Assembly (NCBI GenBank): GCA_027475525.1
Contig: JAMWFC010000085.1
Location: 62,001 to 126,000 of the forward strand
Length of the DNA: 64,000 nucleotides
From: Macrolepiota albuminosa
Lineage: Eukaryota > Basidiomycota > Agaricomycetes > Agaricales > Agaricaceae
Direction of reading: 5' to 3'
The notes beneath the pieces are model-generated. The model was given only the letters and a program-made list of their open reading frames with translations, was not told the DNA's origin and ran no database searches. Shown here piece by piece: positions 55,631-64,000 of this stretch (its first letter is position 1; each line of letters begins with the position of its first letter). The position numbers and the translations under genes are program-made.

Positions 55631-55711
55631 GCGCCTGTGGTACAATGGAATATTGATAAATTGATATTTGATATTGTGCACAAGAGGTGGGTTTGACTCC
55701 TGCTAGTGCAT
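55631..55711 (+). tRNA. tRNA-like module with A and B boxes
   Basis: The A-box is TGGTACAATGG (55638-55648) and the B-box GGTTTGACTCC (55690-55700). It starts GCGCCTGTGG like the modules in the terminal repeats, with the same ATTGATATTTGATATTGTGC middle as its neighbours. Confidence 0.42.
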
Positions 55712-55962
55712 ATTAGAGCAGCAGGCCGCTGATGTCCGCTAGCATCATTAATGTGATCCGTTTAAAACTCCAGAGATTTCTGCAGTGGCATGGGTTGGTC
55801 GTCTTTGCGCATGTGGTCATTCCAGATCTCATGACTATGCGCAACTTCGTCCAACCCATACCCGCTTCAGTAATTTCTAGCGTTTTTAACAGATCAACTT
55901 GATGATGCTAGCGAGTGATGAACGGATATTTTATTAGGGCTTACAGGCCCTATTAAAATATT

Positions 55963-56018
55963 TGTCACTAGCAGGAGTCCAACCCGCCTCTCAATATTCC
56001 ATTGTCACCATTAGACCC
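55963..56018 (-). tRNA. Shortened tRNA-like module
   Basis: On the minus strand the A-box-like TGGTGACAATGG (56010-55999) and B-box GGTTGGACTCC (55984-55974) are closer together than in the neighbours, as if the middle were deleted. Confidence 0.3.
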
Positions 56019-56029
56019 CATTAAGGTGG

Positions 56030-56107
56030 AGTAGAGGGAGTAGAACCCACCGCTGTACACAATATTGAATATCAATAAACGAATATTCCACTGAACCACT
56101 GGGACTG
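56030..56107 (-). tRNA. tRNA-like module with A and B boxes
   Basis: On the minus strand the A-box is TGGTTCAGTGG (56098-56088) and the B-box GGTTCTACTCC (56047-56037). It starts CCAGTCCCAGTGG and shares AATATTCGTTTATTGATATT-type middle sequence. Confidence 0.4.
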
Positions 56108-56509
56108 GTTGCACCGCTGACATCAGCTGGCTCACATGCCGACGTCAGCTACTGTCCGCTGGCATGCCAGTGGACAGCGGACACTCACGCACCCTCTTCC
56201 GCCCTTCCCCCTCTTTCTCCCCAGTGCCATCCTCTCCACTCCCCACACTACCTCACACGCCACCCCCGTCCACCACATGCACCCCGCTTCCCTCCTCCCC
56301 CCTGACCTGACGTCCGACGTCTGCTACGTCCGCTGGGGTACCAGCAGACACCCACGCTCCTCCCCTTCCCCCTTCCCCCTCTTTCTCCCCACCCCCATCC
56401 CTCTTCCGCCACCCCCCACGCTCTCCGAGACGCCACCCCATGCAGCGGACACCCACGCACCCTGTTTCCTTCTCTCCCGCCCTGATGCCGGACAATGCTG
56501 GACGATGCC

Positions 56510-57466
56510 AGGGGTTGCTGACGGATTCCTGTGGATGCTGACGGATGCCAACAGATGCCGACAGATGCCAGCGGGTCATGACAGCTGCCGACGAACTCTG
56601 ACGGATGCCAGCTGATGGCTGCTGATGTCAACGCCCCTTTCAGGCCACAAAAACTCTTTTGGGAGGTATGCCACCCTCCTTCCACCTCAAAAAATCCATA
56701 CGGGAACCTGCGGAAATATAGGTGGGCGTCCGTTCATTGTGTTATCCGACCTTTGAATCTATCCATTAGTAACGGACCTGTGGTGCAACGGTTAAATGTG
56801 TGTTCCATTGCTGGAGGCTTTTCCAAGGCCAGGGGTTCGATTCCCCCTCACAGGCATACAGCGGGCAAGACAAAGTTACTTTTTTCCTTGGTCCAACCAG
56901 ACTCCGTGGACCTGCGTAGGCCTCTGTGGATGTCCGCTGGTGTCCTGCACAGGCCTGGGAGAGCCCGCGTAGGTTTGAGTCCATTGATGTACGTCTGCGT
57001 GGATGTCTGCTGGTGGCTTGCGTAGGCCTGCGTAGATTTTCAGGGCCCTTTTGTGGACGAACGCTGGCGTTGGGGGTGGGAAAAGGATGGAAGGGGAGAT
57101 GCGCAGCCTCGAGTTATTGCGGGGAGGAATGGAGAGGGGAGGGAAGTGGAAAACCTCGAGGAGGGTTTATTCATGCCATGAAGTCCACCAATAGAGGAGG
57201 TTTTCACTCGTGTGCTGATGCCTGCCAGCAGCCGCTGACACATATTGATGTCCGCTAGTGTCCGCTGGCATCCACCGGGCCTGCGTGCGCATATGTGTGC
57301 CCACCTTTTATCAATCCACTGGACCGTGTCATACAGCACATTGTGACACGTCCACGGCTCTGTATTCTCCGGCACTGTGGGGACTGCTCCGCTGGACACG
57401 TATGGTATGGCACAAAGCGGGCTCCCATACAACGTATGACACGTATCGTTGTGATGTCTCTATGTG
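56510..57466 (-). repeat. Right terminal inverted repeat
   Basis: Inverted copy of 42305-43270. The inner part is a run of degenerate GATGCCRACRGATGCC units; the outer end is ..CGTATCGTTGTGATGTCTCTATGTG at 57466. A deaminated relative lies at 23190-24060. Confidence 0.85.
56776..56855 (+). tRNA. tRNA-like module inside the right terminal repeat
   Basis: 80 bases from ACCTGTGGTGCAACGG to CTCACAGGC. It has A-box TGGTGCAACGG, perfect B-box GGTTCGATTCC and T-arm AGGGG-TTCGATT-CCCCC. The acceptor ends ACCTGTG and CACAGGC pair except the first base. Best preserved of the set. No anticodon could be assigned with confidence. Confidence 0.5.
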
Positions 57467-57473
57467 ACTTGGT
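57467..57473. repeat. Right target-site duplication ACTTGGT
   Basis: Identical to 42298-42304, immediately outside the right terminal repeat. Confidence 0.7.
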
Positions 57474-58790
57474 ACACCTTACTGTTGTGGGGTGTCGACA
57501 CGGCATTGCCCTCTTTATCAGCCTCAAAGGACCTGGCTGCGCAGGCTTCTTGCCCGATGAAGATAGTATTGGTCACTGGCAACCAATAGAACTGGGGAGA
57601 TAACCCTGCACCAAAGAATGAGTTCTGGTGCTCAACAGTGTGATCACGGTAGATCACAACACCGAGCGCATCAGGGATGTGCCTGGTTTTGTCCTCGAGG
57701 AGGGCAGCTCCTTGCTTGGCGCTATCCTGCGCCTGACGGTCCATCTTGGCCTGTCAATTGCTGTTGCACCGTTCGTGTGCCATACGTTGTGCTGCCGTCT
57801 TGTGCGGCACAGGAGATTCCATGCGAGCCTCTTCAGGCTCCTCATACCAATCGTCATCGGAGGGTGGGGATGGCAGCCTCTCCAACACTGACTTATCAGG
57901 CCGTGGGTCCATTGCCCACACACACCATGGGAATCAGGCTGGAGGGCCCTCTACTAGTATTGCGAGTAAGAAGGGGATGTTAGCCCCTGGGGCCCCTTTT
58001 GGGGCATCCTCAGGGAAGTGCACGTTGACGTATGCATGCCCTTCTGGTTGCTTACCCCGACGATCCTTTTGGGGTTGTGGGGCGTGTGCTCACGCCCCTG
58101 GAACTCTGCTCCTCAGAGTGCATGGTAGAAACCACAGATAATGGTTGCAAAGATGTGACCTCAGATGCGCTGCTGGCGAGGCGCTAGATGAGCCGGGAGG
58201 TGGCTGGAGCAGGGGCATCTTCATAGGGGAGGATGTCCCATCCTAGTCCAGCCTCCCAGCTGGGGGTGACAATGCTCGACTGAATTGAGCAGGAGGGCGT
58301 GTCCTCCACTCCTTGCTGACATGCCCTTTTGCTGGAGTCGGTGTCCTGACTCAGGGGTGTAGTCTGCCGCTTACGAGCAGCTGATAAGGCAAGGAGATCA
58401 GTTTTGCACTGGGCATGCATATGATCCATGTCATCCATCATCTGGCTGATGAGGACAACCACCTCCGCATTGCAGAGGTATGATGACTCTGCAGATACAT
58501 CGTACCCATTGTTTCCCAGGCGTTGGAGAAGGGTAGCCAGGACTAAGTTCTGGTTGAGACTGGGCTCGACAGCCCGTGCTTTTCCTTTGTTGCGTCGAGG
58601 ACGCGACTCTTCTTCTGAGCTGGGCTCGGATTGGTGTGGCATCTCCAGCCGCTGTAGCAAGGAGAGCTTGGCCAGGCTCTCCGTCAGCGCATCAGCTGAT
58701 GAACTGATGCTTTGTTCTGTATTGAGAGTTTCTGTATTCTCAATGGCCGTGGTGGCCTGCACAAGGGGTGCTTGGCATCCCTAACATGCG
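57474..58790 (-). pseudogene. 5' half of the unknown gene split by the KDZ transposon
   Basis: Minus-strand frames read TEQSISSSADALTESLAKLS with LLQRLEMPHQ, a basic patch PRRNKGKARA, LVLATLLQRLGNNGYDVSAE and WEAGLGWDILPYED (58762-58184). After a gap they read LGVVIYRDHTVEHQNSFFGA, SPQFYWLPVTNTIFIGQEAC and DKEGNAVSTPHNSKVYQV (57744-57474). The last codons run into the transposon's target site; past the element, at 42297, the reading continues in the same frame for eight codons. No ATG is evident near 58762; the frame is open upstream to a TAG at about 58783. I know no function for this family. It lies directly after a truncated integrase on the same strand. Confidence 0.6.
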
Positions 58791-58826
58791 TTGTTTCTGT
58801 AATGCCAGAGGCAGCTCCAACACGTA

Positions 58827-59842
58827 GTTGGAGGTACTTGGCTCTGCATCTAGAATGTGGTATGGGCCTACTCATTTTGGGCAGAGTTTACTCGCCTGAC
58901 CCTTTGGGAGTCTCAGGTTATGCGTTGACAGGTAAACCAACGCTCCTACTGCTATGGGCAGTTCTGCTTGCCTATGGTGATTGGTGTTTTTTGCCTGAAA
59001 GACTTGCGTCTCTATGATGGTGTTATGCGCCGCCGCAATGTTCTCCAGGGCCTGCCTGGCAAACTCGACAACTCCTTGGTGGGCCACCGTATCAGCATGA
59101 ACTTCATGCAGCATGGAGGGCAAGTACCCTCTGTTGAGCTCAAAGGGCACATAACCTGTCATATCTGAGATACTCGTGTTAATCGCAAACTCAGTGAGTG
59201 GACACCAGTTCACCCAGTCCCGTTGGTCAGGGTGAACAACTGCCCTCAGAATCTGGCCTATACTGCGGTTAGCTCGCTCTGTTTGCCCATCTGTTTGAGG
59301 ATGGAAGGACGTCGACATGAGGAGTCGTGCTCCTAACAGTTTGTGGAGTTCCCTCCACCATTGAGACGTGAACTTTGAGTCACGATCACTCACAATGGTA
59401 CTAGGCAGCCCATGCAGCCTAACAATCTCCCTAAGGTAGATCCATGACAGCTCCTTAGCCGTCAGCTCACAATGGTACTAGGCAGCCCATGCAGCCTAAC
59501 AATCTCCCTAAGGTAGATCCATGACAGCTCCTTAGCCGTCAGCGTAGTTCACACCGGTATGAGGTGCACCATGCTCATCATGCGGCATATTACCACCCAG
59601 AAGTAATTGAACCCTCTGGACTCGGAAAAGGGACCTACAAAGTCCATTCCAATGGAATTCCAAGGTTTTACCGGCACAGGTAGCTGGTGTAGCTTCCCAG
59701 GAGGGGATCCAGGGGGCAACTTTGCCCTCTGACACGCTGCGCATGAGGCGCAGAACTTAGTCACTTCTTGGGCCATACGTGGCCACCAATACCATCTCCA
59801 GATGTAGCCCAATGTCCTGGCAGCACCTGGTCCAAGACCCAT
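58827..59842 (-). pseudogene. Gypsy integrase (zinc-binding and DDE core), C-terminus truncated
   Basis: The minus strand reads ARTLGYIWRWYWWPRMAQEV with CASCAACQRAKLPPGSPPGK, the zinc-binding part. The core has Asp in SIGMDFVGPF, Asp in MSDRDSKFTSQWW and Glu in DGQTERANRS; all three catalytic residues are kept. An exact 77-base duplication (59389-59543) shifts the frame between the first and second Asp. The tail reads SKLCPK, a TGA where relatives have Trp, then VGPYHILDAEPSTSNYVLEL, and stops matching at about 58830. The chromodomain part is missing. Confidence 0.85.
59389..59543. repeat. Exact 77-bp tandem duplication in gypsy integrase
   Basis: CTCACAATGGTACTAGGCAG and the following bases repeat at period 77 (59389 and 59466). 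It breaks the integrase frame as assembled. Confidence 0.95.
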
Positions 59843-60665
59843 GTAACAATGGTTTGCGTACAGGGAAGGCAGACCACTGCCACCCCTTGACGGTTCTCCA
59901 TCGTGATCAGTCCACCAGGCTCATGCCTGAACCAAGGATGGTCATCAGGATTGGCGATTATCTCGGCGAAGAGAGAATCATCGCCATAGTCCTGCACCAC
60001 TTCCATCCGGAAGTTGTCGCTGACCAGGCTAGGGGGCTGGGATGAAGGCAATTCGCCTTTGAGCATTTCTGCCAGCGTAACAGGTATATTGGGGCGCTGC
60101 TCCCCAGGTGACGCTGGGTCCACAACTTCATGCTCCTTGAGCAACTGGGCGGCTACGTCCCGCTCTTCACGCTGCTCCCTGAGGCGAGTGCTTTGCCTCT
60201 GTTCATTGTCACGCATAGCGTGTACTTCCAGGACATGCTCCCTGAGCTCCTGGTATTGGTGGAGAGGTAAATACTCTCCATCAGGGTCTATGCGGCAGTC
60301 TGCCTGCACATACTCATGAGGCTCGTGAGCCTTCCCAACTACATCACTCTCAAAGTAGCGTGACAAGCAGTCTGCCACTTTGTTGAGTTCACCTTTAACA
60401 TAGGTGATGTCAAACTGGTATCTCAACATGTAGTCTATCCAACGTAGTCTGCCACTTTGTTGAGTTCACCTTTAACATAGGTGATGTCAAACTGGTATCT
60501 CAACATGTAGTCTATCCAACGTCGCTGATGCGGTGACAAGTTCACCTGAGTTTTGAAGAACTCAAGTGCCTTGTGGTCTGTTATGATGTGGATGGGGTAT
60601 CCCATCAGCTTATCCTCCCACTTGAGGAGGGCCTTGAGTATGGCGAGAGTCTCCAGCTCATGCAC
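59761..60665 (-). pseudogene. Gypsy RNase H end and connection region
   Basis: The minus strand reads MHELETLAILKALLKWEDKL, HIITDHKALEFFKTQVNLSP, DYMLRYQFDITYVKGELNKV, ADCLSRYFESD, the last RNase H Asp being in ADCLSR. A long charged connection follows (REQREERDVAAQLLKEHEVV) with EVVQDYGDDSLFAEIIANPD, leading to the integrase zinc part. Exact 77-base duplications at 60369-60522 and 60595-60748 each repeat part of the domain and shift the frame. Confidence 0.82.
60369..60522. repeat. Exact 77-bp tandem duplication in gypsy RNase H
   Basis: AGTCTGCCACTTTGTTGAGT and the next 57 bases occur at 60369-60445 and again at 60446-60522 with no difference. Confidence 0.95.
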
Positions 60666-60748
60666 CGCATAGGGTATCCCATCAGCTTATCCTCCCACTT
60701 GAGGAGGGCCTTGAGTATGGCGAGAGTCTCCAGCTCATGCACCGCATA
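60595..60748. repeat. Exact 77-bp tandem duplication in gypsy RNase H
   Basis: GGGTATCCCATCAGCTTATC and the next 57 bases occur at 60595-60671 and again at 60672-60748 with no difference. Only 72 bases separate it from the previous one. Confidence 0.95.
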
Positions 60749-62197
60749 GTTTTGCTGGGCCGTTGTGAACTTCTTCAACATGAACCCTGCTGGGCAGCAA
60801 GTCTGCCAGCTGCTTCCCTGACTGTACATGGCTCCGACGCCTGTCTTGGACGCATCGCAAATGAGCCATATCAGCTCGTCCTGTCTAGAGTTGATTGGTT
60901 GAATCACCGGAGTCTTCGTACAGATCTGTTTGACCATCTCGAAGCACCGCTGGTGCAACGGCCTCCAATTGAACGGTGACCCATTCTGCATCATGGCCAT
61001 AAGTGGCCCAGTATAGGCCATGACATCGGGCAAGAAGCTCGATATGTAGTTGACAAGGCCAACAAATTGTTGGATGTCATTGTAGTTTCGGGGTGTGCGC
61101 CACTCCCGAATGTGATCGAGCTTGTCCTGATCAGGGTGGATACCCCGCTCATCTATGACATGCCCTAGGCAGTCTATACTCTGAGCGTAAAGCTCACATT
61201 TCTTCCACTTCAAGTACAACTTGTACTTGCATAGTCGTTCGAATACGACTCTGAGGTGCTGCTCATGCTCCTCCATAGAATCCGAGTAGATGAATATATC
61301 ATCTAAGTAGACGTGCATAAACCGTCCTATTACGTCTCAAAAAATAGAGGTCATTAGCCTCTGGAAAATCTGCATTATGTTGCTCGTGAATGTGCCCATG
61401 ATCGATGCAAATATGGTCTTTGGTACGTCTTCAGTGTGAATGCGCACCTGCTTGTAAGCATCAGTAAGGTCAATCTTCGAGCAATACTTCGCCCAAGCCA
61501 TGTCTTCCCAGATCACCTCCTGATCTGGTAAAGGAGTTACATCCTTTATAGTGTTGTCATTGTGCTGATGCGCATCAAGAGCTGTTCGAGGGGATCCATC
61601 CTTCTTCGGGATGCACAATAATGGTGCAGCTTGAGCAGTGGTGCATGGAGACCACCATTGAGCATTCAAATAGCAATTAGTTTTATTACGTAGTTGCTCC
61701 TGGAGTGCGCATGGGCAGCGCGGCAAGTGGTACTTATATTGCTTGCTCTCATCTATGAGATTGATCTCATGGTTCACCTCCCGCCATGGCGGAAGCTCCT
61801 CCTTGGTTCCGTTGACCATGTCGGCAAATTCTTCTTGCCATTGCTGACACAACCGAGGTATATCTTCCTCACAAAGGCTTGTCACCTTCTGCTTCCCCTT
61901 CATACGCACCGGGGGAAGTACTTCCACCATCTCTGAGGGTGGCCAAGGCAGCGGTGCATATTGCTCATGCATTGCGAGCACCCAATTGACACTGTCATTG
62001 GGTATATGTAGTCTCAGCAGAGAATCCACTGCTGCTGCCTTATAAGCCATGAGGCTTTTCCCTTCATGTACAAGTGAGTACGCTATGGAAACCTCGTCCA
62101 AGGCTGGCTGGCGATACGCTGGTTTGATGGTCATCTGTCTCTGGTGCACGTTTTGCACACACGTGGCTGCCACCAGCTCGTTCCACTCTTGCGGCAT
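60605..62197 (-). pseudogene. Gypsy reverse transcriptase and start of RNase H
   Basis: The minus strand frame from 62197 carries a linker, then the RT fingers and palm: APLLCIPKKDGSPRTALDAH, then motif A YCSKIDLTDAYKQVRI. After GTFTSNIMQ the usual short Gly/Asn/Ala/Pro block before TFQRLM is missing, an apparent in-frame deletion of about eight codons near 61380. A TGA at about 61337 follows (likely CGA to TGA). Motif C is MHVYLDDIFIYSDS at about 61305. The thumb part (LGHVIDERGIHPDQDKLDHI, VGLVNYISSF) and the RNase H start (ICDASKTGVGAMYSQG) are intact. The deletion and stop make this copy inactive. Confidence 0.85.
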
Positions 62198-62547
62198 TCA
62201 GGGGTCATATGCCCAGTCGTACTCCAGCAGGAGTGCTGGTCGTTCCCATGGGGACCATGTGTCCCCCTCTCCTGAGGCTTCCGCCTCTTGGTTGCTGTCT
62301 CTCAAGTCATCCAACTTGACTTGTGAGGACGTAGGTGGACATACATCCACTGAGTCCTCCTGTTGTCTCACCTTTCGATGGCGCTTGTCTGGAGGCTTTG
62401 CGCCTCAAATATCAGGAGCAATTATTCACTCGTTGCTCCTCTTGGAGGCTTGATACTCCTCCTTGCTCATCATCACCACGTTGTGGTCTGCGCTCAGTCT
62501 AGGCATAGCCTGCACTTCCTCCTCCACATCCTCCACCGCCGGCCAAG

Positions 62548-63960
62548 TCATGGAGACTCCTTGCGTTTCTCCATAGTGCGATGACGTCGCAGACGATCAT
62601 CAGTGTTGTCTGCTGTAGCTCGTTTGGGTGGGATCACTTTCCCATTCACTAGTACCTGACAGTGGTCAAAGTCTAATATGACTTTGTTACGCCGCATGAA
62701 TGGTGTTCCTAGTATCATATCATAGCGATTGAAGTTTGCTACATCCATGTATTCCCAGCTACGTGAGCCCGGTGTTTGGACAGTCACATTCGTCCCATAC
62801 TGCACCATGGCTCAGCTCTCTATGGTGCCCAGCTGTAACGCCAATGGCGTATCCAACTCCTGCATGGATATTCTGTACACATGGGCAAACTGGGGCATTA
62901 TGCCTGACGTAGTACTCCCAGAGTCCCATAAGGTCCATGCCTTGTGGCCATCTACATCCACATACGAGACCAGGCACTCCTTGTCTGCCCATTTCAATGT
63001 AGGGCGCTGCAAAATGCCCTCTGCACAACGAAGAGTCACCTTCTTCATCCGAACCACGTTATTCTTTCTGGGATCATTTGTAGACAGCCAATCTGTCATT
63101 GCTGCTAGGCATTCGGAGTCGCTGTTGCGACTGTAGTACTCGTTGTCGTAGACGTCGTCATATATGTTGACTGTGACGTACTCCTCCCCCTCCACGACCA
63201 CACTCTCAGGCTCGGCACCTGATGCCTCCTCTGGGGGCTCCTGGTCGTTTGTGGGGTGCTCTGCCTCAGACTTAGCAGACACGTCTCCGTCACTCCCACT
63301 CGTGGCTGCAGTATGTGCAGCTCGAAGATGGGCGTGGAGTGTATACCCCTTCCTCGGGGCTCCCAGCTTTGCGGGGCAGTTGGTAGCGTAGTGGCCTGGT
63401 TGGCCACATGCAAAACAAGTCCCCGCCTGACCTGGTGGGTTGGCCGGCTTGAAGTCCAGCCTTGGTTTAGGACGTTCTCTGTCCGGTGCCCACTCTGGGC
63501 ATGGGTGGCTCCACCCTCGGTTCGCAGCAGGGGTTCTGCATACCACAAACCGCGTGTTGTGGTCACAATCCAAATCGGCCTTTTTGGCCAAGAAAGTCCC
63601 CACATGCTGACCCCATGAGGGTGTCCCAACAGGCGGTAGTTGCCTGGTTCCCCCTTTGTGTCCACTCCGATGTTTGTAGTGGTTAGCAGTCTTCAGGGAC
63701 TGCTCATACCTGATGGCATATGCCACAAACTCTTCCACATCGTTGACTTCTGGGGACAGTCCGTCCTCACATATCAGATAGCGGTGCATGTCCGCTGGAA
63801 TGCCATCCAAGAATGTTTCGAGCATTGTATACCTGTCCAGGTATACTGCCATATTCTGGGCATGGTCATTAAGGGTATCATAGAACCCTTGCACTCCCAA
63901 CTTCTCGGTGGACTTGGTGGACTGGAAATCCTGCCTCGCATCCTGGAGCGTTGAGGGTGC
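62548..63960 (-). pseudogene. Gypsy Gag (CCHC) and retropepsin
   Basis: The minus strand reads the end of the capsid part (LDRYTMLETFLDGIPADMHR, FVAYAIRYEQSLKTA), then a zinc knuckle CFACGQPGHYATNC (CCHC complete, about 63420-63380). An acidic spacer and the protease active site AWTLWDSGSTTSGIM (DSGS, about 62935) follow. One stop separates it from the next frame at 62808, which continues the protease (NFNRYDMILGTPFMRRNKVI; ILGTPF is the usual second landmark). The 5' end of gag and the 5' LTR lie beyond 64000. Confidence 0.85.
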
Positions 63961-64000
63961 ATGAATCGATCGTACAGTCTTGTAAGGACTCCTTTGAATG

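Larger units (their letters stand above)
42305..57466 (+). mobile_element. 15.16-kb KDZ DNA transposon with four genes and about 1-kb terminal inverted repeats
   Basis: KDZ (Kyakuja-Dileera-Zisupton) elements are cut-and-paste DNA transposons common in Agaricomycetes. This copy is delimited on both sides: long inverted repeats (42305 to about 43270 and about 56510 to 57466), a 7-bp target duplication, and a host gene whose halves lie just outside. Inside are a Zn2Cys6-like gene (+), a convergent minus gene, the CxC2+KDZ transposase (+) and an acidic LPPLF-repeat gene (+), plus a cluster of tRNA-like modules. No TET/JBP gene, described as linked to many basidiomycete KDZ elements, was recognised. 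In-frame TGA codons in two passenger genes suggest ageing; the transposase break at 50.25 kb is probably an assembly error. Confidence 0.82.

Noticed and set aside
57618..58141. Plus-strand open frames opposite the split unknown gene
   Set aside because: Shadows of the minus-strand coding sequence; no family features.

Overview
The window looks like nuclear DNA of a mushroom-forming basidiomycete (Agaricomycetes). Genes are split by many short GT-AG introns of about 50-70 bases. Host-type genes include a JEN/SHS lactate transporter, a hydrophobic surface-binding protein, an HMG-box regulator and a DUF6699 protein. Most of the rest is KDZ and Ty3/gypsy transposon DNA of the kinds seen in this class. 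I cannot name the species.

Layout. (1) 1-15.2 kb is host-type DNA of mixed base composition: the 3' end of a lactate transporter (+), an HsbA-like secreted protein (-), weak hypothetical membrane proteins, a KRE6/SKN1-type GH16 pseudogene broken mainly at Trp codons, an HMG-box gene (+) and a DUF6699 gene (-). (2) 15.2-40.7 kb is mostly old, AT-rich repeat DNA, visibly poor in CpG from about 18 kb on. It holds a copia-type Gag-only ORF beside an inverted-repeat element, tandem and direct repeats, remnants of at least three gypsy copies, and seven copies of one roughly 0.5-kb LTR family. Five of these are solo LTRs with perfect 5-bp target duplications. It also holds broken copies of repeat-associated gene families, including an RTC4-like one. 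(3) 40.7-64 kb is younger and rich in CpG. A minus-strand gypsy element (gag, protease, RT, RNase H, integrase) fills 58.8-64 kb. A minus-strand gene of unknown function (58.8-57.47 and 42.30-41.02 kb) is split by a 15.16-kb KDZ DNA transposon at 42305-57466.

The KDZ element is the main discovery. It has terminal inverted repeats of about 1 kb and a 7-bp target duplication (ACTTGGT). It carries a complete CxC2+KDZ transposase gene and three passenger genes: a Zn2Cys6-like/coiled-coil protein, a gene on the opposite strand, and an acidic protein with repeated LPPLF motifs. tRNA-like modules with pol III A and B boxes lie inside both terminal repeats and in a cluster near the right end. An older, deaminated relic of the same terminal repeat lies at 23.2-24.06 kb.

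A caution about the assembly: six unrelated places carry an exact head-to-tail duplication with a period of exactly 77 bases. This is best explained by unmerged k-mer overlaps at contig joins. Frameshifts there, in the transposase and the gypsy RNase H/integrase, should not be read as biology.
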